Assembly (NCBI GenBank): GCA_946122785.1
Contig: CAMGYJ010000011.1
Location: forward strand, 20,709,007-20,773,006
DNA: 64,000 nucleotides
Direction of reading: 5' to 3'
Origin: Linum tenue
Taxonomy: Eukaryota > Streptophyta > Magnoliopsida > Malpighiales > Linaceae
Position numbers and translations under genes: made by a program. Below, piece by piece: positions 20,284 through 32,500 of this stretch. The notes below the pieces were generated by a model. That model saw only the letters and a program-made list of their open reading frames with translations, ran no database searches and was not told the origin of the DNA. Numbering within the stretch: position 1 is the first letter of the stretch; each line of letters starts with the position of its first letter.

Positions 20284-20617
20284 GCACTTGTGCTTCTTCT
20301 CGCTCTGCTGCTGACGCTTACATTCTTTAAGGCTTTGTTGGGTGGATCATATTTTCTTTTGTGGTATTCATTTAGTCATTGTGTTCAGTAGTTCCTCCTA
20401 GTGCCGCTGTCCATGGTTTTCGTTTTGGGGAGTGTCTTGGACATACCTTCGTTTTCGTTTTTGTTCTGTTTTTTACCTTTCATATTGGGTCGCACGTCTT
20501 GTGCCCCTATTTGTACTGAACTCTTTCTTTCTTTTCCTTTTATTAATTCAATCACCCTTATAAAAAAAAAATCTTACAAGAATTGTTAACAGGGTGGTTC
20601 ATTTGATAGCTCGTGAG

Positions 20618-21073
20618 TAGAGATGACAATTTTGACCTGACTCGTTTTACCAGACATGTTTGGCATGTTTTGGTGTGGGTCTGACCCGCTTCGTAGGCGA
20701 GACGAGGCGGACATGGGGACCTCTCATTGACCTGATCTGCCTCATTCTCGACCCGTTCTTGCCTAAATTACATGTAATCTTAGTCAAATTACGTAGGATT
20801 TTCCTCTTATTACATAATATTTTGGCTATAATAAAGTAGTAAATAAGTGAAAATTTCAATTTTTTCAATAATTAAACTACATTTTATCATATTATGATTT
20901 TTTCCTTGGTCTTTTAATGAAAATAACGAATATTTCTAATGTTTTTCGCATAAATTACATATCCATTGGGTCGACCTGCCCCGACCTGTGCCTCGTGATA
21001 AATTATCCGACCTGCCACGGGGTGGGTATGGGTATCATATACCCGCCCCGGACCTGCCTCATTGCCATTCCTA
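20618..21073. mobile_element. Degenerate hAT-type non-autonomous element
   Basis: The ends TAGAGATGACAAT and ATTGCCATTCCTA are imperfect inverted repeats (10 of 13). Flanks CTCGTGAG (20610-20617) and CTTGTAAG (21074-21081) match at 6 of 8. Subterminal GACCTGC and GGTC-type repeats resemble those of the 23028-23728 element. It is older than the other hAT copies here. Confidence 0.65.
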
Positions 21074-21132
21074 CTTGTAAGACTCTGTTTTTGTTGCTCG
21101 TACGTTATAGAGGTGTGATTATGTAGCTTGAT

Positions 21133-21517
21133 CAAGGTTGTTAAACCCTTATTGAACCCCCGGTTGGATCCAGTCCGACCCGAGTCGAGCTTCGAAACAG
21201 CCTCCAGAAAGCCTGCCGGTCTGACCCCTAAAGAGGGAGAAGAAGAGAGGGGGAAGAGAGGAAGAGGAACGAAGGAAGGGAGATGGTGGGCGGGTCATGG
21301 AGGTTAGGTAGATTTATTTTTTTGGAAAATAAATTTTTAATAGATGTATGTAAGATAAATTTTATTTCAGTCATTAAATCTTTAATTACTACCTTATTTG
21401 TATGTATATTTAGAAAACACCTAAAACAGCTCAAACCGGTCGGACCCCGATCAGACCATTAAACCTCAAACCCCTTACTTGACTGGCTCAATGACGTAAA
21501 CCGGTTAGACAACCTTG
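21133..21517. mobile_element. hAT-type MITE, 385 bp
   Basis: The ends CAAGGTTGT and ACAACCTTG are inverted repeats, with further inverted similarity inside (AACCCCCGGTT and AACCGGTT). The 8-bp target duplication AGCTTGAT at 21125-21132 and 21518-21525 is exact. Confidence 0.9.
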
Positions 21518-21525
21518 AGCTTGAT

Positions 21526-22329
21526 TGTCTAGTCTATGGATGAGTACGATTTTCATTATATAAATTGATTCACATCATTTGAATTTTTATGAATTGCTTT
21601 AAAAGGCTATTCATCACATATTTAGATGAATAGTTGGATGGGTGGTGCACTTTGAAATTTGAATGAGTTGATTTTGTACATACACCTTTTTGTAATTCAT
21701 AGAAAAATTCAATATTGTCAATAATGGATATAATAAATGGAATAGATCAACTTAACAGCTCAAACATGAAAATGTATTTGGACAACTTCAAAAGTCATAG
21801 AATAATACTCACCGGAAATGATGAAATCTTTTACGAATAGTTGTCAAACATACTTCGTAAGAGTAAAGTTGTTGGCATGATGACTATATTTATCACGGTC
21901 AAAAAATGAGTGATTAAGTGTTGGCAACATCAAAATGCCTTGTTTAGAGGTTTCGCAAAGAGTTAGAAATCGTAAAGTGGTGGTGGTGGAGGACAATGAC
22001 ATTTAAGTGTAACTAGACAAAGCTAAGCAGTCAAATTCAAAACGGAGAAATTAACATCATCTAAAAACATAATTTTCTCTCTCATCTTTTGGATAATTCA
22101 AGAACTTTGCGATCAATTTAGCTACGATTCTATGAATTTGTGTATGTTTCTATTCTAAGAGATAATAATAAGAGAATAATTAAAAAGAACCGGAGGAGCA
22201 AGCAACAAAATCATAGGAAATTAACTCTAAAGGAGAAAGTAGTAGGACTTTCGTGCCATTCTATTGACAGTCCAATTTAAGATTTGCAAAATCGTCCTAT
22301 AGAGGATACAAAAAGAACCGGAGGAGATC
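21526..22329. other. AT-rich stretch, nothing recognised
   Basis: No gene or element end is evident. The 16-mer AAAAGAACCGGAGGAG occurs near 22183 and again near 22312, which may mark a small insertion between them. Confidence 0.4.
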
Positions 22330-22590
22330 AGTTAACAACACTCTCAGAGCATGGGCTCTCTTAGTGAATCTGCTACAACACCTAGATGGAGCTGTCGAAT
22401 CTCTACATCATAATCACTTTTGAGGATAATGCGAGGAAGACTTTGGAAAAGTGATGACCGAGAGGTCATCTCTAGCAGCTAGTAGTTCTGCAACGTAGGG
22501 GTGTGACTCCCCAGAATGGTGATATCCAACTCCTACTAGAACATGCACGTCCAGTCCACGAATCACCAGGTCTGAAGAAGAGTGTGGTAA
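22330..22590 (-). pseudogene. Degenerate LINE RNase H fragment
   Basis: The minus strand translates as SSDLVIRGLDVHVLVG, then HHSGESHPYVAELLAARD, then after a frame change LKSDYDVEIRQL. These align with the RNase H of the LINE at 5228-5640 (GLVIRGSDGHV, YMAELLAFRDA, VEGDSEVVVNQV). It is isolated, with no RT beside it. Confidence 0.7.
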
Positions 22591-23019
22591 AACGAGTTAT
22601 TAATAATTTAATTAAAGTAGAGTACATTGAAACTACTATTTCATTCATAATTAAGATTAACTTTTATTTTTATATTCCATTGCTAGTACGCTTACCGAGC
22701 TAGGCGCTAAGTAAGATCTCAACGTCCGTCTTACGTCCAACGCCTTCTTGAACCTTAATATTTATAGTCTGTTCCACTTGACGAACGATGGTTAATGTCT
22801 TACTGAAGTATGGTTAGAAGATGTAGAGATCAATCTCTAGTATGAAAATGAATGATAATTTCCTTAGTACCATTTATGGAGGAAGTGGAGCGTGGGCCAA
22901 TCGAGTGACATGCAACCTACCCATCATCCATTCGAATTAGCTTGGATAAGAGATGTGGATCCGTGACTTACCCATATTACCCACTCATACTAGAGGTTCG
23001 AGTTTTTAGTGGGAAGTTG
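22591..23019. other. Intergenic, nothing recognised
   Basis: No coding sequence or element end could be supported here. Confidence 0.4.
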
Positions 23020-23027
23020 GCACCGAA

Positions 23028-23728
23028 TAGGGATGGCAATGGGTCGGTTGGGTCGGGTTTTGCCAAACCCAAACCCAAACCCATGGGTTTATCTTTGAAA
23101 AAAACCCGGGGTAAAACCCACTGGGTTTGAAAAACTCAAACCCAACCCAACCCGTTGAGTATCCGCGGGTTCATGGGTACCTACGGGTTTTGTCGTAAAA
23201 AATTTACAATTACAAATTCTTATCAAAATTAAAGTCAAATATCAATCTCTTAATACAAATTATCCATATATAAAACACCATTATAGAAAATTCAAGCAAA
23301 TCACAAATTAACTATACAAATTGTTCAACACCAATCTAGAAAACTCAAGAAAATTGAAGCAAATCACAAATTATCCATAAATAACATGTTTAATTGAAAG
23401 CTTCTTCCTTTCAATTAAGTTTCTTTACTCTCCACTCCATAACATCAACTTCATTCTACACAATTAAAAAGAAAAAATGAGACATGTCTCCACAAACATA
23501 AATAAGATTAGTTGTTTAGAATATTAAATATATCGAAAAAGTTAATTATATGGGTGGGCGGGTACCCACGGGCCGGATTTACCTAAACCCAAACCCAACC
23601 CAACCCGTTGAATAGTGAACGGGTTTAAACCCAAACCCGGCCCAAAACCCGTCAACACGGATTTTACCCGCGTTGACCGGGTTGGGTAGGGTGGGTACCC
23701 GTGGGTTCGGGTTTTGTTGCCATCCCTA
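23028..23728. mobile_element. Non-autonomous hAT element, 701 bp
   Basis: The ends TAGGGATGGCAA and TTGCCATCCCTA are perfect inverted repeats. The 8-bp target duplication GCACCGAA at 23020-23027 and 23729-23736 is exact. Subterminal GGGTTGGGT and AAACCCAAACCC repeats occur at both ends and the middle is AT-rich. A reversed relative is at 27475-28592. Confidence 0.93.
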
Positions 23729-23966
23729 GCACCGAACCACGATACAATCACCAACTTGACCATCTCTACTAGCAATAATGTTGGATACTCAATCGTAGTT
23801 ACCAAATCTCCTTCGATACCTCACGTCCTCACCACTCATAGCCTCGCCTATCGCCCCGGTGTACAGATGACGACCTTCGCATCTCCTTCCGACATAATCT
23901 CCAATAAACCAGTCATGATTATAAAAATCTATTACTCGATTTTAAATCACCAATTATTGATTAAAG
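23729..23966 (+). repeat. Duplicated block, copy 1
   Basis: From CACGATACAATCACCAACTT to the AT-rich end this matches 24863-25063, with an extra stretch of about 35 bp (TCCTTCGATACCTCACGTCC and on) not present in copy 2. Confidence 0.85.
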
Positions 23967-24862
23967 TGGAAAATAAAAATAAAAATTTCTCAGTTAGACA
24001 GCGGCTCAAGTTCCCGTCAGAGTAATCAAATCTGGGCCCTTCATTTTAAGTGGACAAAAAAAAATCCAGACTTAAGGGTGGTGAATTAAAGGCATTTTTA
24101 TTCTCTTGTTTTCTTAATCTGCTCATATATTCTTCGTCTTAACTCAAATTTCAATTTTTTTGCACAGATGGAACGAGTTCGTTGTTCTCTACACATTGAG
24201 ATCCATTTTCAATATTTTTTGAGAAAAACATTTCTTGTCTCTCGTTACCAACTGCATACCATATGGTATAGTCTTCGTTTTTAAGTTGTTTTTGAAAATT
24301 TTTGCATAGAAGGAACGAGTTCGTCATGATCTTTTAGATCTACAAATTTATGGGTGAACAAAATACAAGACAAAAAAATACAACACAATTCCACCCTGGT
24401 ACGAGGTGGTATCTTGTGGTACAAAATGTTGAAAGTCGTAAATGAAAGTTAGTATACTCCTACTATCATGTATTCAACCATCCTATAGTCTTGGTATGTT
24501 CATACAACCATGATACGCTTTTCATACCAAATGATATGCTCTTATTTTAATTACAGTCAATATCATGTGATACAGACTGGTAAAAAATAGCTCATATTTT
24601 TTTTGTTCCAAAAATATATCAAAGTGGATATCATTTTGAAGAGTATAATTAATCTGAACTAACTATGCAAAAAAATTTAATTTCTGACTTAAAACGAGTG
24701 AGAAATCGTTCGTTAAAGATTAAGGGAAAAAAAATTAAAAGCTTTTCATGAGAGAAAATGGGGTGTTGATGTAGCGAATTCTAATTTTGTTACTCACCAC
24801 AAGTTACTCATGGGAATCGTTCCCCCAGACAACCACATCGTTTCTCCCACTAGAATCTGTGA
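23967..24862. other. AT-rich stretch between duplicated blocks
   Basis: No genes are seen. AT-rich with many short homopolymers. Confidence 0.4.
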
Positions 24863-25063
24863 AGTTGACACCAAACCACGATACAATCACCAACTTGACC
24901 TTCTCTACTAGCAATAATGTTGGATACTCAATCGTAGTAACCGAATCGCCTATCGCCCCAGTGCATAGATGACGACCTTGGCAGCTCCTTCCGAAATAAT
25001 ATCCAATAAACCAGTCATGATTATAGAATCAACTACTGGATTTTAAATCACCAATTAATATAT
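24863..25063 (+). repeat. Duplicated block, copy 2
   Basis: This is the second copy of the block at 23729-23966, same orientation, about 1.1 kb downstream. It has no hAT insertion, so it shows the pre-insertion form of the site (GAAGTTGACACCAAACCACG). Confidence 0.85.
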
Positions 25064-26562
25064 ATAAAGGTGAAGTAGGTTTACTGTTGCCGAAATTATT
25101 ATATTTTGATACCCTAAATTTAATTAAATTACAACTTAGTCACTATAATGTATATTTTATATTTTAATACCCCAAATTTAATTTTAATGTAAAATCATTG
25201 AATAATTATGTTTTGGTATCTAAATTTTATGAGATTTTCGTACCTATAATTTTTTACATTTACATATTGGTCCAATGTTTAGATTTTACTTGAATCCAAT
25301 CCACCAATCATTTTGAACCAATCAATGAATCCAAGCCACTATAACATAAAAGTACAAATTTAGTTTGTACCATACAATATATTGTATCACTCAACTGTAG
25401 GAGAAGATTCGACCAATTTATATTTGCTCATTACGTGAAACATTAAATAAATGATAAAAGATAGTTGATTCTAAAATATTGCAAAATCGAATTTATAAAC
25501 TCATTTAGTACATTTACGGGATACTAAACAAACTTCTACTAACTACATGTAACAAAAAAAAATGCAACATCTACATAAGCAAGTGTCAATAAATTGCTAC
25601 GATGAAAAGGGTTGACTGTTGTATTGAAGGCCAACTAAAAGAATTGGTCAAAACCTTTTCATCATCTACTTACTCTTCGTTTCATTTTTCACTCGCCTTC
25701 CATAACACTTTTCTTTATTCATTTCTTTGTCTTCTTCGTCTAACCCTAATTAGTATACTATTATTTTTATGTATTCTAATCACAACTATGAACGAGTCCA
25801 TGCACGACTGACCAACCGTCTAGAGAATTAATAAGTGAACCATAAACCACTAAATTTTTCAGCTCAATGTTGAGTCCAATTAAAAATTAATATATATATG
25901 GTTATTACTTTTTATACAAATGTCATTTATCATTATGGGATTTGAAAACGTGAAATTTTGAACGAGTTTCCTTATAAAAAAGAGAAATTTTAAATGAGTT
26001 CCAGTTTGTATAACCTAGATTTTTTTTAGTCCTCAAAATATTGATGGAACATTACATTTTAGTACCTAAACATTTGAAGTTCTATAAATAGGTCTAATTT
26101 TTGTATGTGTAATTAAAACACCCTCGGATAAATGGGTATCCGTACCCAACACAAACACATTTAGATTATGAATGAAAATATCCATCCGTATCCAAACTCA
26201 TCTACAAACTTCCAAACCCATATATATGTCACTCATACCCTACCCATAATCAATAGGTCTACTTAAATTTAGGTAAATATCATTTAATAATCAAAATTAT
26301 TATATTGAATGTTGACCGCCACCACCAAAAATAATAAAATCAACTTCAGGCCGTTGCGGAGCTCGGCCACCACCTATCTAGTTATTGATTAAAGTGGGAA
26401 ATAAAAATGAAAATTTGTCAGCCAGACAGCCAGATCGTTTCCCCCAATGGAATTTGTGACTTGCCAAGTCTCAATATATTATCGTTGATATGCTCTAATA
26501 TTGGAGACTGGAGGATCCCAAAATGGACAGATACTCTGTATTGGTCCATCAATGGCTGATGA
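25064..26562. other. AT-rich intergenic stretch
   Basis: No supportable gene. Near 26385-26450 there is weak similarity to sequence at 23950-23995 and 24815-24850 (GACAGCCAGATCGTTTCCCC), perhaps a third trace of the same repeated block. Confidence 0.4.
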
Positions 26563-26570
26563 TAAAATAG

Positions 26571-27459
26571 CAGGGCCGTCCCATGATATTCGGAGGCCCT
26601 GTTCGAAAATTTAAAATGTGGCCCTAAAATTTTTCTCCACAAATTTATTAAAAATAAAATTTATTAAATAATTATAAAAAATACATAGTCTCAGAAAATG
26701 ATTACAAAAGAAATAAATGATCACCTTTCTAGTTTGACGAAGAAACCAAAACCAAATTCCCAGGGCTGTCTAATGCTTCGTGGGGGCCTTGTTCCAAAAT
26801 TGAGACGTGGTCTAAATTGACTTTTAACTATAATAAAACTAAAATGACTGTAATATCTTTCTACATAGCTTAAAATAAAATTAGGGTAATGTCTATTTTT
26901 TATCCAAACCTTTTTCAGATTCTTTTATATTATCCAAACCTATTAAAAATTTATTAATTAGCCAAATTTTTCATAATGCACCAAAATATTAGTCATTTTT
27001 ACGTTATTGTTAATAATTCTGTAACTCTTTTCTTATTTAAAATACTAAAATTTTGGAATCTTGACCTTCATGTGTCTCTTCCAAGTCAGTATCATGTTGT
27101 CAAGTCAATATTACTAACAAAAATGCTAACCGAAAGTTAACATTGGGCTAATTTTTAGTATTTCGATAGGTTTGGATATTATAAAAGAATCTGAAAAAGG
27201 TCTGGATAAAAAATAGACGTTACCCATAAAATTATCTATTATCTTTCTTATTTTCGTAGTCTTCATGATATCATTTTTAATTGTTATTATAGCTAAAATT
27301 ATCTATTAAAATCGTCATCATACTCATAATCAATCAATCATATACTAAAAATATAATCTACAATGTACGATCGGTAACTAACGGATCTAAGTGGAGGCCC
27401 CTAATATTCGGAGGCCCTGTGTCGGAGGGCGGGCCAGCACACCCTCTAGGCCGGCCCTG
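26571..27459. mobile_element. Non-autonomous hAT element, host of a MULE-type MITE
   Basis: It begins CAGGGCCG and ends CGGCCCTG, and the target duplication TAAAATAG at 26563-26570 and 27460-27467 is exact. A MITE (26884-27225) is nested inside. A second CAGGGCTGTC-type end near 26761 suggests a truncated relative within it. Confidence 0.92.
26884..27225. mobile_element. Mutator-type MITE, 342 bp
   Basis: Terminal inverted repeats exceed 45 bp and start GGGTAATGTCTATTTTTTAT at the left; the right reverse complement differs at a few positions. The 9-bp target duplication ATAAAATTA at 26875-26883 and 27226-27234 is exact. The 9-bp duplication is the reason for calling it Mutator-type. Confidence 0.93.
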
Positions 27460-27474
27460 TAAAATAGATAACTA

Positions 27475-28592
27475 TAGTATAACAACAAAACTCGAATTCA
27501 TGGATATCCTACCCAACCCAACCTGGTTAATGCGGATAAAACCAATGTTGAAGGGTTTTGGGTCGGGTTCGGGTTTAAACTCGCTACACCATTATCGGGT
27601 TGGGTTGGGTTTGGATTTAGGCAAACCCGCCCCATGAGTACCTGCCTACACTCATATAATTAATTTTTCGATATATTTAATATAGGTGGCTACTTCGGCG
27701 CACTCACTTTTTTGGGTGCACTCAGTGCACCCACTCTAAAAGTGTCCATATTACATCAAATTTTGAACTTTAATTAGTACTCTCAATCTAATATGATGAT
27801 ATGACATAGAATCATAACAAATCAATCAATTACCCTAACCCCTTAACCTTCAATTTTGAATCCCAATCCAAAATCCCAAATTGTAAACCTAAACCCTAAC
27901 CCTAAAACCCTAAATCCTAAATCCTTCAAATTAAAGTAAATTTTGAATGAATTTTTTTCAAATTCATGTGCTTCTTGTTCATAATATCATAAGCAACAAT
28001 TGATACCGCTTTGACATGAATCGCATGGTTAGAATGGCAATTATGAGGCGGGTGCACTGAGTGCACCCAAAAAAGTGGGTGCACCGAATACGCCACCATT
28101 TAATATAATACACAATATATCTTCCTTAAACAACTAATCTTCTTTATGTTGTGGAGGCAAGTCTAATTTGTTCTTTCTAATTGTGTGTGATGAAGTTGAT
28201 ATTATGGAGTGGAGAGTGAAGAAGTTTAGTTGACAAGGAGGAAGGATCTGTCAATTAATCATGTTGTTTATAGATGTTTATCTTTAATTTTAAACAATTT
28301 GTATTGATAATTTGTGGTTTGCTTGTATGCTCTAGATTGGTGTTTTTTTTTTTTTTTGTATGGATAATGTTTATGAGAAAATTGATGTTAGACTTTTATT
28401 TGGAAGAAACTTGTTATTGTCAATTTTTACCGCGAAAATCCACGGGTATCCATGAACCCGCGGATACCCAGCGGGTTGGGTTGGGTTTGAGTTTTTCAAC
28501 CCAACGAGTTTTACCCCGATTTTTTTGGTGGATAAACCCATAAGTTTGAGTTTGGGTTTGACAAAACTCGTTCCAACCCGACTCATTTCCAT
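27475..28592. mobile_element. hAT element, reversed relative of 23028-23728, with nested MITE
   Basis: The flanking duplication GATAACTA at 27467-27474 and 28593-28600 is exact. The left end TAGTATAACAACAAAAC corresponds to the right end of the 23028-23728 element read backwards. The right end has lost a few terminal bases. Subterminal AACCCAACCC repeats and the AT-rich middle match that family. A MITE sits at 27685-28097. Confidence 0.85.
27685..28097. mobile_element. MITE, 413 bp, 10-bp target duplication
   Basis: The left end GGTGGCTACTTCGGCGCACT and the right end (reverse complement GGTGGCGTATTCGGTGCACC) are inverted repeats, each followed by an inner GGGTGCACTCAGTGCACCC palindrome, about 49 bp in all. 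The target duplication ATTTAATATA lies at 27675-27684 and 28098-28107. Its centre holds degenerate telomere-like AACCCTAA repeats (27887-27925). Probably Mutator-derived. Confidence 0.9.
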
Positions 28593-28600
28593 GATAACTA

Positions 28601-29197
28601 TTTTTCCGTTGAATAAAATGTACGGATAAATATTCTTTTATGCTTAACAGATAAATAGAAATATTATTGTCTATGAGGGACAAAGGGATTCTTACGCATC
28701 AAATCCACCACAAAGGCAAACCGTCCAAAATGAATGAATGTACATTGTTCTGCACACAACACAAAACGTGCCCTTTCATTTGATTTGATCGAAGATGGAT
28801 TTTTTGAATGGATTATTATAAGATTAATTTATTGATATTGAAACTTTTGAATGAACCATAAGCTTATAATCTAGTACTATTTTCTAAAAATAAAAATTGT
28901 CTAGTACTACCAGTAGTATGATGTTTTAGAATCGTAACATCTAAGTATTGGGTCCTAATGTCGATAGGAGTTGTAGTCCTTATTTCGAAAGATGATCCTA
29001 ATTATTAGCATGAGGTTTATTCCTTTAAATTATTGTCGATAAATTGGACTGCAGGGCTGCTCACATATATACAAAGGACAATCCACGATCAGTTGGAGAA
29101 AGTGTTTTTATTCAAGATGATAAGGGAATGTTAATGGTTTTGTCTATAAGACAGGTTAGAACAACGACATCCTGGAAATTGACTCACAAGCTGCCTT
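28601..29197. other. Intergenic; possible RNase H trace near 29050-29200
   Basis: No intact gene. The frame near 29095-29190 (VFIQDDKGMLMVLS) resembles the start of a retroelement RNase H domain but is too short to be sure. Confidence 0.3.
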
Positions 29198-29202
29198 AGA
29201 GT

Positions 29203-29494
29203 TGTTACGTGGCAATTAGGCAAATTGGTTGGTTGTCCTTAATTGTCAGAGATAGCTATACATGGTAGTCAATGGTAATTGACCAAGTTATTGTAACCCT
29301 GGTTGATCACGTCGTGTAGGGTTAATGGCCTATATATGGCTTGCATGCCACTGTAGCTCGTGTGTAGTTGTGAGGTTAATAAAAGTTCAGCCGAGAGCTC
29401 TTGTGAGCGCTCCGTGGATTAGTCTCGTTCATATCGAACGAGGATACCACGTAAATCTTCTGTGTTATTTTGCTTCCGCTATTAGTTTTCTTCA
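29203..29494 (+). repeat. 5' LTR of the young Copia
   Basis: 292 bp. It contains TATATAT at 29331-29337, a likely TATA box, and AATAAA at 29378-29383, a likely poly(A) signal, in the usual order for an LTR. Confidence 0.95.
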
Positions 29495-29536
29495 TGGTAT
29501 CAGAGCAGACAAGATCGTAGCTTTCGTTGGTTCATC

Positions 29537-32500
29537 ATGAGTGACGACGAGAGGAAGGGGGACGAAGCTCTAAAAGGATCTGGCAGTTCCGGTAACGGGG
29601 GTTTCAAGCTGGAAAGCGATCCTACTTCGCCGTATTTCATTAGTCAATCCGATAATCCCAATCAGGTATACGTTGGTGAGTTGTTGAATGAGGTTAATTA
29701 TGCTGATTGGATACATGATATGACAAACTCGCTCTTGGCCAAGAACAAGTTGGGGTTTGTCGATGGTTCCTTCCCGGCGCCCACCGATGTCGTTCAATTG
29801 AGGAGTTGGCGCCGCGCCGACGCCATGGTTAAGGGCTGGTTAACCTCGGCCATGGATAAACAGGTTCGTCGCGGCACCCGTTATGCACAAACCTCCCGGG
29901 AAATATGGGTGGATTTGAAAGAGCGATTCGCTCAAAGTAGTGCCTCTCGTGTCTATGAGCTACGCCGTCGCATCAGCTTTCTGCCGCAAGAGAAGTTTTC
30001 TGTCCCTGAATTTTACACACAGATGCGAAATTTATGGGATGAGGTTCAGTCTATGGCGCCTATTCATCCTTGTACTTGTGGTCATTGTACTTGCGGGGCT
30101 GAACGCAAGAATCAGGAACGGGAGGAGACGTTCCGTTTGTATGACTTTCTTATGGGTCTAGATGAGTCTTTTTCGACTGTCAAGACTCAAGTTCTTTCTA
30201 TGAAAAATCTGCCGACGTTGTCCGAAGCTTACCAGCTTGTTTCCAATGACGCACATCAGCGCAAGCTGGCGGTTCGAAATCGCCCTGGTCCTGAAGCAGC
30301 TGCCTTTCATGCTCGTGATGATGCAATTCACGGGGAGTCCTCGTCTGATGGACGTGGGCGGCATAAGTGTACACACTGTGGGAAAACAGGCCACCTCAAA
30401 GATCGATGCTTTGATCTCATTGGTTGGCCTGAACGTCCTGCCTCTCAGTCGGAAGGTGCTGGTCGCAAGAAGAGCACTGATCGCTCCAAGCACACTCCAA
30501 AGGCGGCGGCAGTCGAGGCTGGTGAGAGTCCTGTTACTGGTTTAAGCATGGCGCAGCTGGCGCAACTCAAGGAATTCCTCGCAGGATCAACTTTCTCACC
30601 TGAAGCCTCGACCACCAAACTCACGGGTAAATCTTTTCATTCTACTACATGGATTCTGGACTCGGGTTGTAACGAGCACATTGTCCATGATGTTAGTCTT
30701 CTGTATAATGGTTTCAAGCCATCGGAATTAAGGGTGAGAATTCCAAATGGCAAGTCTGTTGACGTTGAGCAGGTTGGGTCAGTTCGGCTGAGTAATGGGA
30801 TGGTTATCTCTCGTGTTTTGTTAGTTCCCGAGTTCAAATGCAACCTTTTGTCAATCAGCAGGTTAACTAAGGAGTTTCCCATTGCTTGTATCTTCTTGCA
30901 TGACTTCTGTATCCTGCAGGACTCGCGTTGCAAGAAGATGATTGGGATGGGCCATCAACATGATGGATTGTATTTTCTTCGGCTCTTTGATGAAGTGACG
31001 GACGTGGCTGCATACACTACGAAAGGAGACGGAAAGTCATCTGCTCGTTTGTGGCACTCCAGGCTGGGTCACCCATCTCTCGAAAAGTTGTCTATGTTAT
31101 CTTTTGTTTCCGGTTCTAAACAGTCCCATCCGGGTCATTGCTCCTCTTGTTTACGAGCTAAACAGACTCGCAGTCCTTTTCCGTTAAGTTCCATTAAGAC
31201 TACTCGACCGTTTGAGTTGATTCACGTTGATATTTGGGGTGGATATAAAGATTCATCGTTGAGCGGTGCACATTATTTCCTCACTGTGGTTGATGATTTT
31301 TCTCGAGCAGTATGGGTATTTCTTCTTCGGTATAAATCAGAAGTTGCTGGTTATTTGATGATGTTTTGTCAACAGGCTCAACGCCAATATGGTCATTCCG
31401 TGGTTCGTATTCAGGCTGATAATGGTATGGAGTTCCAAACTAATGTCTTACGTACCTACTACGCAAGTGAAGGAATCATCCTGCAGACGTCGTGTACTGA
31501 CACGCCACAACAAAATGGTGTTGTGGAGCGTAAGCATCGACATTTGTTAGAAGTTGCTCGTTCCCTTCGGTTCCATGCTCATTTACCCATCAAATTTTGG
31601 GGAGAATGTGTCCTAACCGCAGCATATTTGATTAATCGACTTCCCTCCTCTGTGACCGGTAATGACACTCCTTTTGAGCGTCTCTTCGGCAAGAAACCGA
31701 CTTATGCTCACCTTCGTACTTTTGGCTGTTTGGCCTATGCCAAGGACACACACTCTTCTCTCGACAAGTTTGCGGAACGAGGACGACCATGTATTTTTGT
31801 TGGTTACCCTGCTAACCAAAAGGGGTATCGGGTTTTTAGTTTGGATGATCAGACTGTGTTTACATCACGCGATGTAGTGTTTTGCGAGGAGCATTTTCCT
31901 TACCAGTCGTCGTCTGTCCCTAGTTCCTCGACCGTCCCTCCCGCTGTCCCAGACTTTGTGATCGATGATCATCCTCCCGACCCCGGCCATGATCATGGTG
32001 ATACGTCTGTTTCTAGCGCTCCTGATGACATAGCCTTTGAGGCTTCTTCTCCCACTTCGACAACTGATCCCGAGTCCACTTCACCTACTCCTATGTCGCC
32101 ACCAGCCCCGCCTTCGCCTGCTACGTCATCTCAGGATCAGTCATCTCCAGATTCCTCCCCATCGCCAGTTGTTGAACTCAATCGTCGGGATCGTCATCGT
32201 CAGTTGCCTCGTCGGTTTGATATTTACGAGGTCACGTTACCTCATGCTCATTCTTGTGTGAAATACCCTATGGATAATGTTCTTAATTATGATCGTTTGT
32301 CACCTAGCTATCATGCTTTTGTTGCAGCAATCACACGCATGGAGGAGCCTCGCACGTTTGCTGAAGCAATTCTGAATGCTTGCTGGCGTGACGCCATGCA
32401 ACGTGAATTTGATGCTCTCATTGCAAATGGGACATGGGAGCTGTGTTTTCTTCCACCCGGGAAACGGATCGTGGATTGCAAGTGGGTATTTAAGATTAAA

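Larger units (their letters stand above)
16555..20571 (+). mobile_element. L1-type LINE, nearly full span but internally deleted
   Basis: In order: a linker or ORF1 end (16555-17265), apurinic endonuclease, a shortened RT, zf-RVT, a 3' UTR, and a poly(A) tail at 20562-20571. Many stops break it. About 200 residues of the RT fingers and palm appear deleted near 18460-18480, and the catalytic box reads FADG instead of FADD. A G run at 19336-19346 marks another frame change. Confidence 0.88.
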
